Shown here: piece after piece, positions 46,601-59,285 of the stretch
How the letters are laid out: each line of letters opens with the position of its first letter
Position numbering within the stretch: the stretch's first letter is position 1
Source of the DNA: Megamerina dolium
Lineage: Eukaryota > Arthropoda > Insecta > Diptera > Megamerinidae
Assembly (NCBI GenBank): GCA_963854835.1
Contig: OY978525.1
Location: forward strand, 42,613,554-42,677,553
DNA: 64,000 bases
Direction: 5' to 3'
Notes under the pieces: model-generated
What the model was told of the DNA's origin: nothing
Seen by the model: the letters and a program-made list of their open reading frames with translations, nothing else
Databases searched by the model: none
Position numbers and translations under genes: made by a program

Positions 46601-49140
46601 TTATACTTCCCCTCGATATGGCGCAAGTCGCTCTAAGTGCACTACTTTAAACTTTGCTCTTTTATTCCAGGCACGTGGAATACGATACACTACGTCATTT
46701 ATCTTTGCTATAATCTCATATGGTCCTTCCCAATGAGTCTGTAGTTTAGGGGACAGGCCTTTCTTTCGTTGTGGATTATGAAGCATTACAAGCTCTCCTT
46801 CATAGAACCCTTTTGAATTTGCTTTCAAGTCATACCTGGCCTTCATCTTATCGCTTATCATCTGCGACCGCTCTCTGATGAACTGATGTACTTCATCCAA
46901 CTGTTGCCGCTTTTCGCTAGTATAATTTCCTTCGGTTGATCTCGTTGGTGTTACAACTCCAAATTTTAAATCAGCTGGCAGTCTTAACTCGTTTCCAAAA
47001 ATTGCCATTGCCGGTGTAGTAGCCGTCGTATCATGTTGTGCGCATCTATATGCCATGAGGAACATTGGTATATGTACATCCCAGTCTCTTTGGTATTTAT
47101 CTACGACTTTTTTTAAATATTCCTCCAAGGTGCGGTTAAATCGTTCTACCATGCCATCAGATTGTGGATGCAAAGGTGTTGTACGAGTTTTGTATATACC
47201 CAGCATACGGCATATCTCTTGGAATACAACTGATTCGAAATTTCGACCTTGATCTGAGTGTAACTCCATCGGTACACCAAAACGAGTAACCCATTGGTTG
47301 ACGAATACATCCGCAACTGTACTAGCTTCCTGATTTGGAATGGGGTATACTTCAGGCCATTTACTGAAGTAATCTATAACCACCAGAACATACTTGTTTC
47401 CTGCGTTGCTTATTGGAAATGGTCCAGCTATGTCCATAGCAATTCGCTCGAATGGAGCACCCACGGTGTATTGGTGCATCTTACCTCGACTTTTCTTAGT
47501 GGGACCTTTGGCCATTGCACATTGCTTACACTTCCGAATCCAATCAGCGACATGGTCATGACATCCAACCCAATAAAATCGTTTCTTTATTTTCTCGACG
47601 GTTTTGGTGATTCCCAAATGCCCTCCACTGGAGGCATTGTGATACTCAGCTATCACTTCATTTATTCTTGCCTTGGGTACCACCAGCAGATCATAAGTGA
47701 TTTTTCCATCTTCACTTTCCCATGTTCGGAATAAACATCCGTCTCGTAAGTGCAGGCTTTGCCACTGCGCCCAGTATGCCTTCGTTATTGGACTCTCATT
47801 AGCCATTTCTTGCCAATCTGGACGTATGCCCTGCTCCTTATATTCCATAATCTTTGCGAGATCTGGGTCGTTCCGTTGATCTTCTTGAACTCGTTCGGTT
47901 GTCCATGACTCTTCCGATAATACATTCGTAAGTCGTAGCTTAACAATGTGATTCTGGCTTCCTACCCGAGAACAATGTTTACTATCTACGGTGCAAGTAC
48001 GATGATATGGAGTATCAGCTTTACCACGATGAATGACATCACGATCTTCCTTTCGTTGTCCTGGTGAATTCGATCTTTGTTGCTTGCGTCGTAGCCGACA
48101 ATTACGCGCCATGTGTCCTCTTCGATGGCATATGAAGCAGTTACCGGTAAATTTATTTTTGTGTTGATTCCTTGTTCTTCCTTTAGGCTTCATACTCGAT
48201 TGATTGCAATCACGAGCTATATGCCCTCGTTTGTCGCAAATGATGCACTTACCATTAAATTTGGTTTCGCGTCGACCTGCTCTTGCTTCAGGCTGAACTA
48301 CTGATTTTACTGCCTGACGCACTGCTTCAACCAGATGTGATGTTTTCCCCTCTAGTTTGCGTACTCCTTGCACTGGTCGACACATTAAGCTGGCGGCTTC
48401 ATATGTCAAAGCGCTACTGACTGTTTCGGCATAAGTTTTCCTGGGTGACATGACTAGGGCACGCTTTGTCTCTCCATCACGTATGCCATCTATGAATGCC
48501 TCTATTTTTATTTTTTCGACGAACTCTTCCGAATTACCAGAGAACGCAAGATGACATAAGCGCTCAATGTCAGAAGCGAATTCCTGCAGGCTCTCATTAT
48601 TCCGTTGCACTCGCGATCTCAATTCCACTCGATGTAACTGACTCTTGTATTCATTTCCATATTTTCGCTGGAGTGTGTCCATCAGGGATTGGTAGCTACC
48701 ACGATCTTTCTCTGGAATCATCTGTAACACTTCGGAAGCATTACCTTTTAATGCGACTATTAAAGCAGCAGTCTTGTCGCTATCATTTAATTGATTCTTC
48801 GAAGCTGTTGTCTCGAATTGAAGCTTAAAGATATTGAATGGCGCGCTTCCGTCAAATGTTAGTGGCTTTAGTTTAATTGTAGTTGACTCTCTTATCACTG
48901 ATGTGGTTGCTCCACTTATTTTTATTTTATTAAGTTCGCGCTCTAATTTCTCAAGCTTTTCTTCCAAGTCATCATGTCTGTCTACATGTTCCTTCAGCTT
49001 ATCATCCAAATCATACACATGTTCTTTCAGCTCTGTGACTTTGTCATTAATAGCTCCGGAAATTTCCTGAAATCTAATCTCAATTCCCTTTTGTAGTTTT
49101 TCGATGACATGTTCTTGACGAGCCGAATGTTTTGAAGCTT
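46601..49140 (-). CDS. Gag-integrase fusion polyprotein (no protease, RT or RNase H)
   Basis: One uninterrupted minus-strand frame of about 845 codons. Counting from the codon at 49018: coiled-coil-like charged helix (1-35), capsid-like Gag (50-215, with LTFDGSAPFNIFKLQFE and LQEFASDIERLCHLAFSG), zinc knuckles CIICDKRGHIARDC (258-271) and CFICHRRGHMARNC (294-307). After a short linker (about 365-380) come the integrase zinc finger H460/H467/C497/C500 and the core D529, D589, E625 with 35 residues between the last two. The C-terminal tail contains HWEGPYEIIAKINDVVYRI. All integrase residues expected for activity are present. The N-terminal SAP part is in another frame, so no good ATG opens this frame. 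The fusion joint is the same in copies B and C. Confidence 0.85.
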
Positions 49141-49179
49141 GGAGTCAATTGTTTTCTGGAATTCTCCCATAGCGTTTTC

Positions 49180-49533
49180 TTAACGTACCGAATGTTCTTG
49201 AAACTTGGAGTCAATGCGAGACGCATTTCCTTGAATTTCCGTACGCAATTCAGCCGATTCTTCTTGTAGCTGTTGTTGTTGCTGCAGCATCATGGTTTTC
49301 ATGAAATCCATGAGTTGACCACTCGAATCTATTTTGCTCTCTTCCTCAGCGTGCACAACTGCTTGTATATCGGCTTCCTCGAAAAACTCATGTTCTTCTA
49401 CATTAATTCCCTTAGCCTCCATAGCTTGCCTCAGCCTCACCAGCAGTTCCGCCTTTGCACCTGATGACGATAGATTCATCTCTACCAACAGCTTTTTAAG
49501 CTGGTCCACTTTTAGTTGGTCAATTTTCACCAT
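49180..49533 (-). pseudogene. SAP-domain N-terminus of Gag, copy A
   Basis: ATG at 49533. LKVDQLKKLLVEMNLSSSGA then KAELLVRLRQAM is a SAP motif (helix-extended loop-helix, DNA-binding in known proteins). An acidic stretch and a Gln run follow. The frame stops at TAA (49180-49182), where copy C has a Gln codon. A frameshift near 49135-49145 separates it from the Gag-IN frame in A, B and C alike. Confidence 0.8.
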
Positions 49534-49540
49534 CTTTACA

Positions 49541-49561
49541 GAATCCCACTTCTGACACCAA
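49541..49561 (-). other. Primer-binding site of the gypsy family
   Basis: Minus strand TGGTGTCAGAAGTGGGATTC begins two bases inside the right LTR. The pairing tRNA was not identified. The same sequence follows the right LTR in copies B, C and D. Confidence 0.65.
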
Positions 49562-49562
49562 T

Positions 49563-49999
49563 TGTTACGTTTTTATTCTGTGAGCGTTTAATTCTATTTG
49601 AATTACCTTGTTCGATCACTGGATTCTGTTAATAATAACTACAACACTTATTCTATCAAACTATATACAGCAACAATTTATTTAATAATCTCTATTTACA
49701 ATCAACTCTGTTTACAATCAACTATTTACACTAACACTCTAATATACTTGCAACTTTTGCCTCTGTATCAATGTTTTCGCAATCACGTTCGGAATTAGAT
49801 TGATTTTCCTTCTCAACACTGGCTCTATTTATACTCTGTTGGCAACACCCCAGAATCTTCCGTTATCGAGATTCTTCTCTTCCTTTCTCGTTGGCTTGTT
49901 CTGGTTATCGCTTATTTCTTTTTGTTGACATTCGTTTCGATGCTGCCAATAGTGTCAGTCACAATAGTGATGAGTAATCAACTATCGATACTCGTTACA
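49563..49999 (-). repeat. Copy A 5' LTR (A-type)
   Basis: 437 bases and nearly identical to 46126-46562, consistent with a moderately recent insertion. Confidence 0.9.
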
Positions 50000-50096
50000 A
50001 TATCAATATCGTCAGCATACGCCAACAGCATGACACTTTTGTTGAAGATAATGGCATTATGTCGTAAATCAGCAGCTCGTCTTATTATATATATAT

Positions 50097-50184
<88 letters not shown>

Positions 50185-50198
50185 ATATATATATATTG

Positions 50199-50286
<88 letters not shown>

Positions 50287-50385
50287 GAGTATGTTTAATT
50301 CTTAAACATATATTTAGTCTGTAAGAAATTATGAAATATATATATGTGTATATAAAAAGTTTCTCATATTGCACAATCATTATAT
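50000..50385 (-). other. Spacer 1: LINE remnant plus TA microsatellite
   Basis: Its first 85 bases encode, on the minus strand, [20 protein letters not shown] of the LINE at 45362-46125. Then come about 200 bases of (TA)n with few interruptions (50083-50284) and 100 bases ending CACAATCATTATAT. The same spacer recurs at 54247-54608 and 58460-58835, differing mainly in TA length. Confidence 0.85.
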
Positions 50386-50796
50386 TGTTACGTTTTTATT
50401 CTGTGAGCGTTTAATTCTATTTGAATTACCTTGTTCGATCACTGGATTCTGTTAATAATCACTGCAACACTTCTTTTATACAACTATATACAGCAACAAT
50501 TTATTTAATAAACTCTATTTACAATCAACTCTGTTTATAATCAACTATTTTCAATAACACTTTAATGTATGTCGCGCAGTAACGTTCGGAATTCGATTGA
50601 TTGTCAATTCTCAACACTGGCTCTATTTATACTCTGTTGGCAACACCCCAGAATCTTCCTTTATCGAGATTCTTCTCTTCCTTTCTCGTTGGCTTGTTCT
50701 GGTTATCGCTTATTTCTTTTTGTTGACATTCGTTTCGATGCTGCCAATAGAGTCAGTCACAATAGTGATGAGTAATCAACTATCGATACTCGTTAC

Positions 50797-51809
50797 ACTG
50801 CCCTCCTCTTAACCTTGTTCGTCCCGAACAAGTTTTTATACTTCCCCTCGATATGGCGCAAGTCGCTCCAAGTGCACTACTTTAAACTTTGCTCTTTTAT
50901 TCCAGGCACGTTGAATGCGATACACTACGTCATTTATCTTTGCTATAATCTCATATGGTCCTTCTCAATGAGTCTGTAGTTTAGGGGACAGGCCTTTCTT
51001 TCGTTGTGGATTATGAAGCATTACAAGCTCTCCTTCATAGAACCCTTTTGAATTTGCTTTCAAGTCATACCTGGCCTTCATCTTATCGCTTATCATCTGC
51101 GACCGCTCTCTGATGAACTGATGTACTTCATCCAACTGTTCCCGCTTTTCGCTAGTATAATTTCCTTCGGTTGATCTCGTTGGTGTTACAACTCCAAATT
51201 TTAAATCAGCTGGCAGTCTTAACTCGTTTCCAAAAATTGACATTGCCGGTGTAGTAGCCGTCGTATCATGTTGTGCGCATCGATATGCCATGAGGAACAT
51301 TGGTATATGTACATCCCAGTCTCTTTGGTATTTATCTACGACTTTTCTCAAATATTCGTCCAAGGTACGGTTAAATCGTTCTACCATGCCATCAGATTGT
51401 GGATGCAAAGGTGTTGTACGAGTTTTGTATATACCCAGCATACGGCATATCTCTTGGAATACAACTGATTCGAAATTTCGACCTTGGTCTGAGTGTAATT
51501 CCATCGATACACCAAAACGAGTAATCCATTGGTTGACGAATACGCAACTGTACTAGCTTCTTGATTTGGAATGGGGTATACTTCAGGGCATTTACTGAAG
51601 TAATCTATAACCACCAGAACATACTTGTTTCCTGCGTTGCTTATTGGAAATGGTCCAGCTATGTCCATAGCAATTCGCTCAAATGGAGCACCCACGGTGT
51701 ATTGGTGCATCTTACCACGACTTTTCTTAGTGGGACCTTTGGCCATTGCACATTGCTTACACTTCCGTATCCAATCAGCGACATGGTCATGGCATCCAAC
51801 CCAATAAAA
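50797..51809 (-). pseudogene. Integrase part of copy B, broken
   Basis: It carries a stop in place of the Arg after EKIKK (TGA at 51810-51812), a 4-base deletion near 51541 that shifts the frame before the second catalytic Asp, and a Trp-to-stop change near 50962-50964 (TGG to TGA in HWEGPY). The last change is shared with copy C but not with A or D. The zinc finger and catalytic motifs are otherwise recognisable. Confidence 0.85.
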
Positions 51810-53364
51810 TCATTTCTTTATTTTCTCGACGGTTTTGGTGATTCCCAAATGCCCTCCACTGGAGGCATTGTGATACTCAGCTATCACTTCATTTATTCTT
51901 ACCTTGGGTACCACTAGCAGATCATAAGTGATTTTTCCATCTTCACTTTCCCATGTTCGGAATAAACATCCGTCTCGTAAGTGCAGGCTTTGCCACTGCG
52001 CCCAGTATGCCTTTGCTATTGGACTCTCATTAGCCATTTCTTGCCAATCTGGACGTATGCCCTGCTCCTTGTATTCCATAATCTTTGCGAGATCTGGGTC
52101 GTTCCGTTGATCTTCTTGAACTCGTTCGGTTGTCCATGACTCTTCCGATAATACATTCGTAAGTCGTAGCTTAACAATGTGATTCTGGCTTCCTACCCGA
52201 GAACAATGTTTACTATCTACGGTGCAAGTACGATGATATGGAGTATCAGCTTTACCACGATGAATGACATCACGATCTTCCTTTCGTTGTCCTGGTGAAT
52301 TCGATCTTTGTTGCTTGCATCGTAGCCGACAATTACGCGCCATGTGTCCTCTTCGATGGCATATGAAGCAGTTACCGGTAAATTTATTTTTGTGTTGATT
52401 CCTTGTTCTTCCTTTAGGCTTCATACTCGATTGATTGCAATCACGAGCTATATGCCCTCGATTGTCGCAAATGATGCACTTACCATTAAATTTGGTTTCG
52501 CGTCGACCTGCTCTTGCTTCAGGCTGAACTACTGATTTTACTGCCTGACGCACTGCTTCAACCAGATGTGATGTTTTCCCCTCTAGTTTGCGTACTCCTT
52601 GCACTGGTCGACACATTAAGCTGGCGGCTTCATATGTCAAAGCGCTACTGACTGTTTCGGCATAAGTTTTCCTGGGTGACATGACTAGGGCACGCTTTGT
52701 CTCTCCATCACGTATGCCATCTATGAATGCCTCTATTTTTATTTTTTCGACGAACTCTTCCGAATTACCAGAGAACGCAAGATGACATAAGCGCTCAATG
52801 TCAGAAGCGAATTCCTGCAGGCTCTCATTATTCCGTTGCACTCGCGATCTCAATTCCACTCGATGTAACTGACTCTTGTATTCATTTCCATATTTTCGCT
52901 GGAGTGTGTCCATCAGGGATTGGTAGCTACCACGATCTTTCTCTGGAATCATCTGTAACACTTCGGAAGCATTACCTTTTAATGCGACTATTAAAGCAGC
53001 AGTCTTGTCGCTATCATTTAATTGATTCTTCGAAGCTGTTGTCTCGAATTGAAGCTTAAAGATATTGAATGGCGCGCTTCCGTCAAATGTTAGTGGCTTT
53101 AGTTTAATTGTAGTTGACTCTCTTATCACTGATGTGGTTGCTCCACTTATTTTTATTTTATTAAGTTCGCGCTCTAATTTCTCAAGCTTTTCTTCCAAGT
53201 CATCATGTCTGTCTACATGTTCCTTCAGCTTATCATCCAAATCATACACATGTTCTTTCAGCTCTGTGACTTTGTCATTAATAGCTCCGGAAATTTCCTG
53301 AAATCTAATCTCAATTCCCTTTTGTAGTTTTTCGATGACATGTTCTTGACGAGCCGAATGTTTT
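51810..53364 (-). pseudogene. Gag with two zinc knuckles, copy B
   Basis: Almost identical to copy A Gag. The first knuckle reads CIICDNRGHIARDC (Lys to Asn). The frame continues into the start of integrase and ends at the TGA at 51810. The SAP segment at 53411-53764 matches copy A including the TAA stop. Confidence 0.85.
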
Positions 53365-54246
53365 GAAGCTTGGAGTCAATTGTTTTCTGGAATTCTCCCA
53401 TAGCGTTTTCTTAACGTACCGAATGTTCTTGAAACTTGGAGTCAATGCGAGACGCATTTCCTTGAATTTCCGTACGCAATTCAGCCGATTCTTCTTGTAG
53501 CTGTTGTTGTTGCTGCAGCATCATGGTTTTCATGAAATCCATGAGTTGACCACTCGAATCTATTTTGCTCTCTTCCTCAGCGTGCACAACTGCTTGTATA
53601 TCGGCTTCCTCGAAAAACTCATGTTCTTCTACATTAATTCCCTTAGCCTCCATAGCTTGCCTCAGCCTCACCAGCAGTTCCGCCTTTGCACCTGATGACG
53701 ATAGATTCATCTCTACCAACAGCTTTTTAAGCTGGTCCACTTTTAGTTGGTCAATTTTCACCATCTTTACAGAATCCCACTTCTGACACCAATTGTTACG
53801 TTTTTATTCTGTGAGCGTTTAATTCTATTTGAATTACCTTGTTCGATCACTGGATTCTGTTAATAATAACTACAACACTTATTCTATCAAACTATATACA
53901 GCAACAATTTATTTAATAATCTCTATTTACAATCAACTCTGTTTACAATCAACTCTGTTTACAATCAACTATTTACACTAACACTCTAATATACTTGCAA
54001 CTTTTGCCTCTGTATCAATGTTTTCGCAATCACGTTCGGAATTAGATTGATTTTCCTTCTCAACACTGGCTCTATTTATACTCTGTTGGCAACACCCCAG
54101 AATCTTCCGTTATCGAGATTCTTCTCTTCCTTTCTCGTTGGCTTGTTCTGGTTATCGCTTATTTCTTTTTGTTGACATTCGTTTCGATGCTGCCAATAGT
54201 GTCAGTCACAATAGTGATGAGTAATCAACTATCGATACTCGTTACA

Positions 54247-54608
<362 letters not shown>

Positions 54609-55020
54609 TGTTACGTTTTTATTCTGTGAGCGTTTAATTCTATTTGAATTACCTTGTTCGATCACTGGATTCTGTTAATAATCACTGCAACACTTCTTTT
54701 ATACAACTATATACAGCAACAATTTATTTAATAAACTCTATTTACAATCAACTCTGTTTATAATCAACTATTTTCAATAACACTTTAATGTATGTCGCGC
54801 AGTAACGTTCGGAATTCGATTGATTGTCAATTCTCAACACTGGCTCTATTTATACTCTGTTGGCAACACCCCAGAATCTTCCTTTATCGAGATTCTTCTC
54901 TTCCTTTCTCGTTGGCTTGTTCTGGTTATCGCTTATTTCTTTTTGTTGACATTCGTTTCGATGCTGCCAATAGAGTCAGTCACAATAGTGATGAGTAATC
55001 AACTATCGATACTCGTTACA

Positions 55021-56363
55021 CTGCCCTCCTCTTAACCTTGTTCGTCCCGAACAAGTTTTTATACTTCCCCTCGATATGGCGCAAGTCGCTCCAAGTGCAC
55101 TACTTTAAACTTTGCTCTTTTATTCCAGGCACGTTGAATGCGATACACTACGTCATTTATCTTTGCTATAATCTCATATGGTCCTTCTCAATGAGTCTGT
55201 AGTTTAGGGGACAGGCCTTTCTTTCGTTGTGGATTATGAAGCATTACAAGCTCTCCTTCATAGAACCCTTTTGAATTTGCTTTCAAGTCATACCTGGCCT
55301 TCATCTTATCGCTTATCATCTGCGACCGCTCTCTGATGAACTGATGTACTTCATCCAACTGTTCCCGCTTTTCGCTAGTATAATTTCCTTCGGTTGATCT
55401 CGTTGGTGTTACAACTCCAAATTTTAAATCAGCTGGCAGTCTTAACTCGTTTCCAAAAATTGCCATTGCCGGTGTAGTAGCCGTCGTATCATGTTGTGCG
55501 CATCGATATGCCATGAGGAACATTGGTATATGTACATCCCAGTCTCTTTGGTATTTATCTACGACTTTTCTCAAATATTCCTCCAAGGTACGGTTAAATC
55601 GTTCTACCATGCCATCAGATTGTGGATGCAAAGGTGTTGTACGAGTTTTGTATATACCCAGCATACGGCATATCTCTTGGAATACAACTGATTCGAAATT
55701 TCGACCTTGGTCTGAGTGTAATTCCATCGGTACACCAAAACGAGTAATCCATTGGTTGACGAATACATCCGCAACTGTACTAGCTTCTTGATTTGGAATG
55801 GGGTATACTTCAGGCCATTTACTGAAGTAATCTATAACCACCAGAACATACTTGTTTCCTGCGTTGCTTATTGGAAATGGTCCAGCTATGTCCATAGCAA
55901 TTCGCTCAAATGGAGCACCCACGGTGTATTGGTGCATCTTACCACGACTTTTCTTAGAGGGACCTTTGGCCATTGCACATTGCTTACACTTCCGTATCCA
56001 ATCAGCGACATGGTCATGGCATCCAACCCAATAAAATCGTTTCTTTATTTTCTCGACGGTTTTGGTGATTCCCAAATGACCTCCACTGGAGGCATTGTGA
56101 TACTCAGCTATCACTTCATTTATTCTTGCCTTGGGTACCACTAGCAGATCATTAGTGATTTTTCCATCGTCACTTTCCCATGCTCGGAATAAATATCCGT
56201 CTCGTAAGTGCAGGCTTTGCCACTGCGCCCAATATGCCTTTGCTATCGGACTCTCATTAGCCATTCTTGCCAATCTGGACGTATGCCCTGCTCCTTGTAT
56301 TTCATGATCTTTGAGAGATCTGGGTCGTTCCGTTGATCTTCTTGAACTCGTTCGGTGGTCCAT
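55021..56363 (-). pseudogene. Integrase part of copy C
   Basis: Zinc finger and D,D-35-E core are all present in frame (56363-55188). The frame is cut by a one-base deletion near 56264 just upstream and by the Trp-to-stop codon (55185-55187) shared with copy B. Confidence 0.85.
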
Positions 56364-57993
56364 GACTCTTCCGACAATACATTCGTAAGTCGTAGGTTAA
56401 CAATGTGATTCTGGCTTCCTACCCGAGAACAATGTTTGCTATCTACGGTGCAAATACGATGATATGGAGTATCAGCTTTACCACGATGAATGACATCACG
56501 ATCTTCCTTTCGTTGTCCTGGTGAATTCGATCTTTGTTGCTTGCGTCGTAGACGACAATTACGCGCCATGTGTCCTCTTTGATCGCATATGAAGCACTTA
56601 CCGGTAAATTTATTTTTGTGCTGATTCCTTGTTCTTCCTTTAGGCTTCATACTCGATTGATTGCAATCACGCGCTATATGCCCTCGTTTGTCACAAATGA
56701 AGCACTTACCATTAAATTTGTTTTCACGTCGACCTGTTGTTCTTCCTTCAGGCTGCACTACTGACTTAACTGCCTGACACACTGCTTCAACCAGATCTGA
56801 TGTTTCTGCCTCTAATTGGCGTACACGTGGCACTGGTCGACACATTAAACTGGCGGCTTCATATGTCAAGGCACTACTGACTGTTTCGGCATATGTATTC
56901 CTGGGTGACATGACTAGGGCACGCTTTGTCTCTCCATCACGTATGCCATCTATGAATGCCTCTATTTTTATTTTTTCGACGAACTCTTCCGAATTACCAG
57001 AGAACGCAAGATGACATAAGCGCTCAATGTCAGAAGCGAATTCCTGCAGGCTCTCATTATTCCGTTGCACTCGCGATCTCAATTCCACTCGATGTAACTG
57101 ACTCTTGTATTCATTTCCATATTTTCGCTGGAGTGTGTCCATCAGGGATTGGTAGCTACCACGATCTTTCTCTGGAATCATCTGTAACACTTCGGAAGCA
57201 TTACCTTTTAATGCGACTATTAAAGCAGCAGTCTTGTCGCTATCATTTAATTGATTCTTCGAAGCTGTTGTCTCGAATTGAAGCTTAAAGATATTGAATG
57301 GCGCGCTTCCGTCAAATGTTAGTGGCTTTAGTTTAATTGTAGTTGACTCTCTTATCACTGATGTGGTTGCTCCACTTATTTTTATTTTATTAAGTTCGCG
57401 CTCTAATTTCTCAAGCTTTTCTTCCAAGTCATCATGTCTGTCTACATGTTCCTTCAGCTTATCATCCAAATCATACACATGTTCTTTCAGCTCTGTGACT
57501 TTGTCATTAATAGCTCCGGAAATTTCCTGAAATCTAATCTCAATTCCCTTTTGTAGTTTTTCGATGACATGTTCTTGACGAGCCGAATGTTTTGAAGCTT
57601 GGAGTCAATTGTTTTCTGGAATTCTCCCATAGCGTTTTCTTGACGTACCGAATGTTCTTGAAACTTGGAGTCAATGCGAGACGCATTTCCTTGAATTTCC
57701 GTACGCAATTCAGCCGATTCTTCTTGTAGCTGTTGTTGTTGCTGCAGCATCATGGTTTTCATGAAATCCATGAGTTGACCACTCGAATCTATTTTGCTCT
57801 CTTCCTCAGCGTGCACAACTGCTTGTATATCGGCTTCCTCGAAAAACTCATGTTCTTCTACATTAATTCCCTTAGCCTCCATAGCTTGCCTCAGCCTCAC
57901 CAGCAGTTCCGCCTTTGCACCTGATGACGATAGATTCATCTCTACCAACAGCTTTTTAAGCTGGTCCACTTTTAGTTGGTCAATTTTCACCAT
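56243..57993 (-). pseudogene. SAP and Gag part of copy C
   Basis: The SAP frame (57993-57487) is longer than in A and B because the Gln codon is intact, but it still suffers the shared frameshift near 57595. The Gag frame (57478-56243) has knuckles CFICDKRGHIARDC and CFICDQRGHMARNC and then the usual joint to integrase. Confidence 0.85.
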
Positions 57994-58459
57994 CTTTACA
58001 GAATCCCACTTCTGACACCAATTGTTACGTTTTTATTCTGTGAGCGTTTAATTCTATTTGAATTACCTTGTTCGATCACTGGATTCTGTTAATAATAACT
58101 ACAACACTTATTCTATCAAACTATATACAGCAACAATTTATTTAATAATCTCTATTTACAATCAACTCTGTTTACAATCAACTATTTACACTAACACTCT
58201 AATATACTTGCAACTTTTGCCTCTGTATCAATGTTTTCGCAATCACGTTCGGAATTAGATTGATTTTCCTTCTCAACACTGGCTCTATTTATACTCTGTT
58301 GGCAACACCCCAGAATCTTCCGTTATCGAGATTCTTCTCTTCCTTTCTCGTTGGCTTGTTCTGGTTATCGCTTATTTCTTTTTGTTGACATTCGTTTCGA
58401 TGCTGCCAATAGTGTCAGTCACAATAGTGATGAGTAATCAACTATCGATACTCGTTACA

Positions 58460-58835
<376 letters not shown>

Positions 58836-59247
58836 TGTTACGTTTTTATTCTGTGAGCGTTTAATTCTATTTGAATTACCTTGTTCGATCACTGGATTCT
58901 GTTAATAATCACTGCAACACTTATTTTATACAACTATATACAGCAACAATTTATTTAATAAACTCTTTTTACAATCAACTCTGTTTATAATCAACTATTT
59001 TCAATAACACTTTAATGTACGTCGCGCAGTAACGTTCGGAATTCGATTGATTGTCAATTCTCAACACTGGCTCTATTTATACTCTGTTGGCAACACCCCA
59101 GAGTCTTCCTTTATCGAGATTCTTCTCTTCCTTTCTCGTTGGCTTGTTCTGGTTATCGCTTATTTCTTTTTGTTGACATTCGTTTCGATGCTGCCAATAG
59201 AGTCAGTCACAATAGTGATGAGTAATCAACTATCGATACTCGTTACA
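58836..59247 (-). repeat. Copy D 3' LTR (D-type)
   Basis: 412 bases, almost identical to 50386-50797 and 54609-55020. It lacks the CTTGCAACTTTTGCC segment of A-type LTRs and has GTCGCGCAGTAACGTTCGG. Confidence 0.9.
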
Positions 59248-59285
59248 CTGCCCTCCTCTTAACCTTGTTCGTCCCGAACAAGTTT

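Larger units (their letters stand above)
46126..49999 (-). mobile_element. Ty3/gypsy copy A: LTR-SAP/Gag-integrase-LTR without RT
   Basis: LTRs 46126-46562 and 49563-49999, each 437 bases (TGTTACG...CGTTACA), differ at only a few positions. The target duplication ATAT lies at 46122-46125 and 50000-50003 within a LINE. The minus-strand interior has a SAP-domain N-terminus, Gag, two zinc knuckles and integrase only. Total length is 3.87 kb, roughly 2.5 kb shorter than a complete family member would be. The purine tract GAGGAGGGCAG adjoins the left LTR and the primer-binding site follows the right LTR. Confidence 0.88.
50386..54246 (-). mobile_element. Ty3/gypsy copy B: hybrid Gag-integrase element
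   Basis: Left LTR 50386-50797 (412 bases, D-type), right LTR 53794-54246 (453 bases, A-type with a 16-base internal duplication). The two LTRs of one normal insertion should match; these do not. Integrase (50965-51810) is D-like. Gag (51810-53249) and the SAP part (53411-53764) are A-like. Same Gag-integrase joint as copy A. Confidence 0.85.
54609..58459 (-). mobile_element. Ty3/gypsy copy C: hybrid Gag-integrase element
   Basis: Left LTR 54609-55020 (412 bases, D-type), right LTR 58023-58459 (437 bases, A-type). The start-to-start distance to copy B is about 4.23 kb on both LTR sides. Gag, especially the region before and within the zinc knuckles (56243-56930), carries D-like variants (RNTYAETV, PRVRQLE), so its crossover point differs from copy B. 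Confidence 0.85.

Noticed and set aside
46601..49018. Domesticated host Gag-integrase gene
   Set aside because: It has LTRs, a primer-binding site, a purine tract and a target duplication, and its N-terminus is frameshifted; it is simpler to call it a deletion derivative of a retrotransposon.
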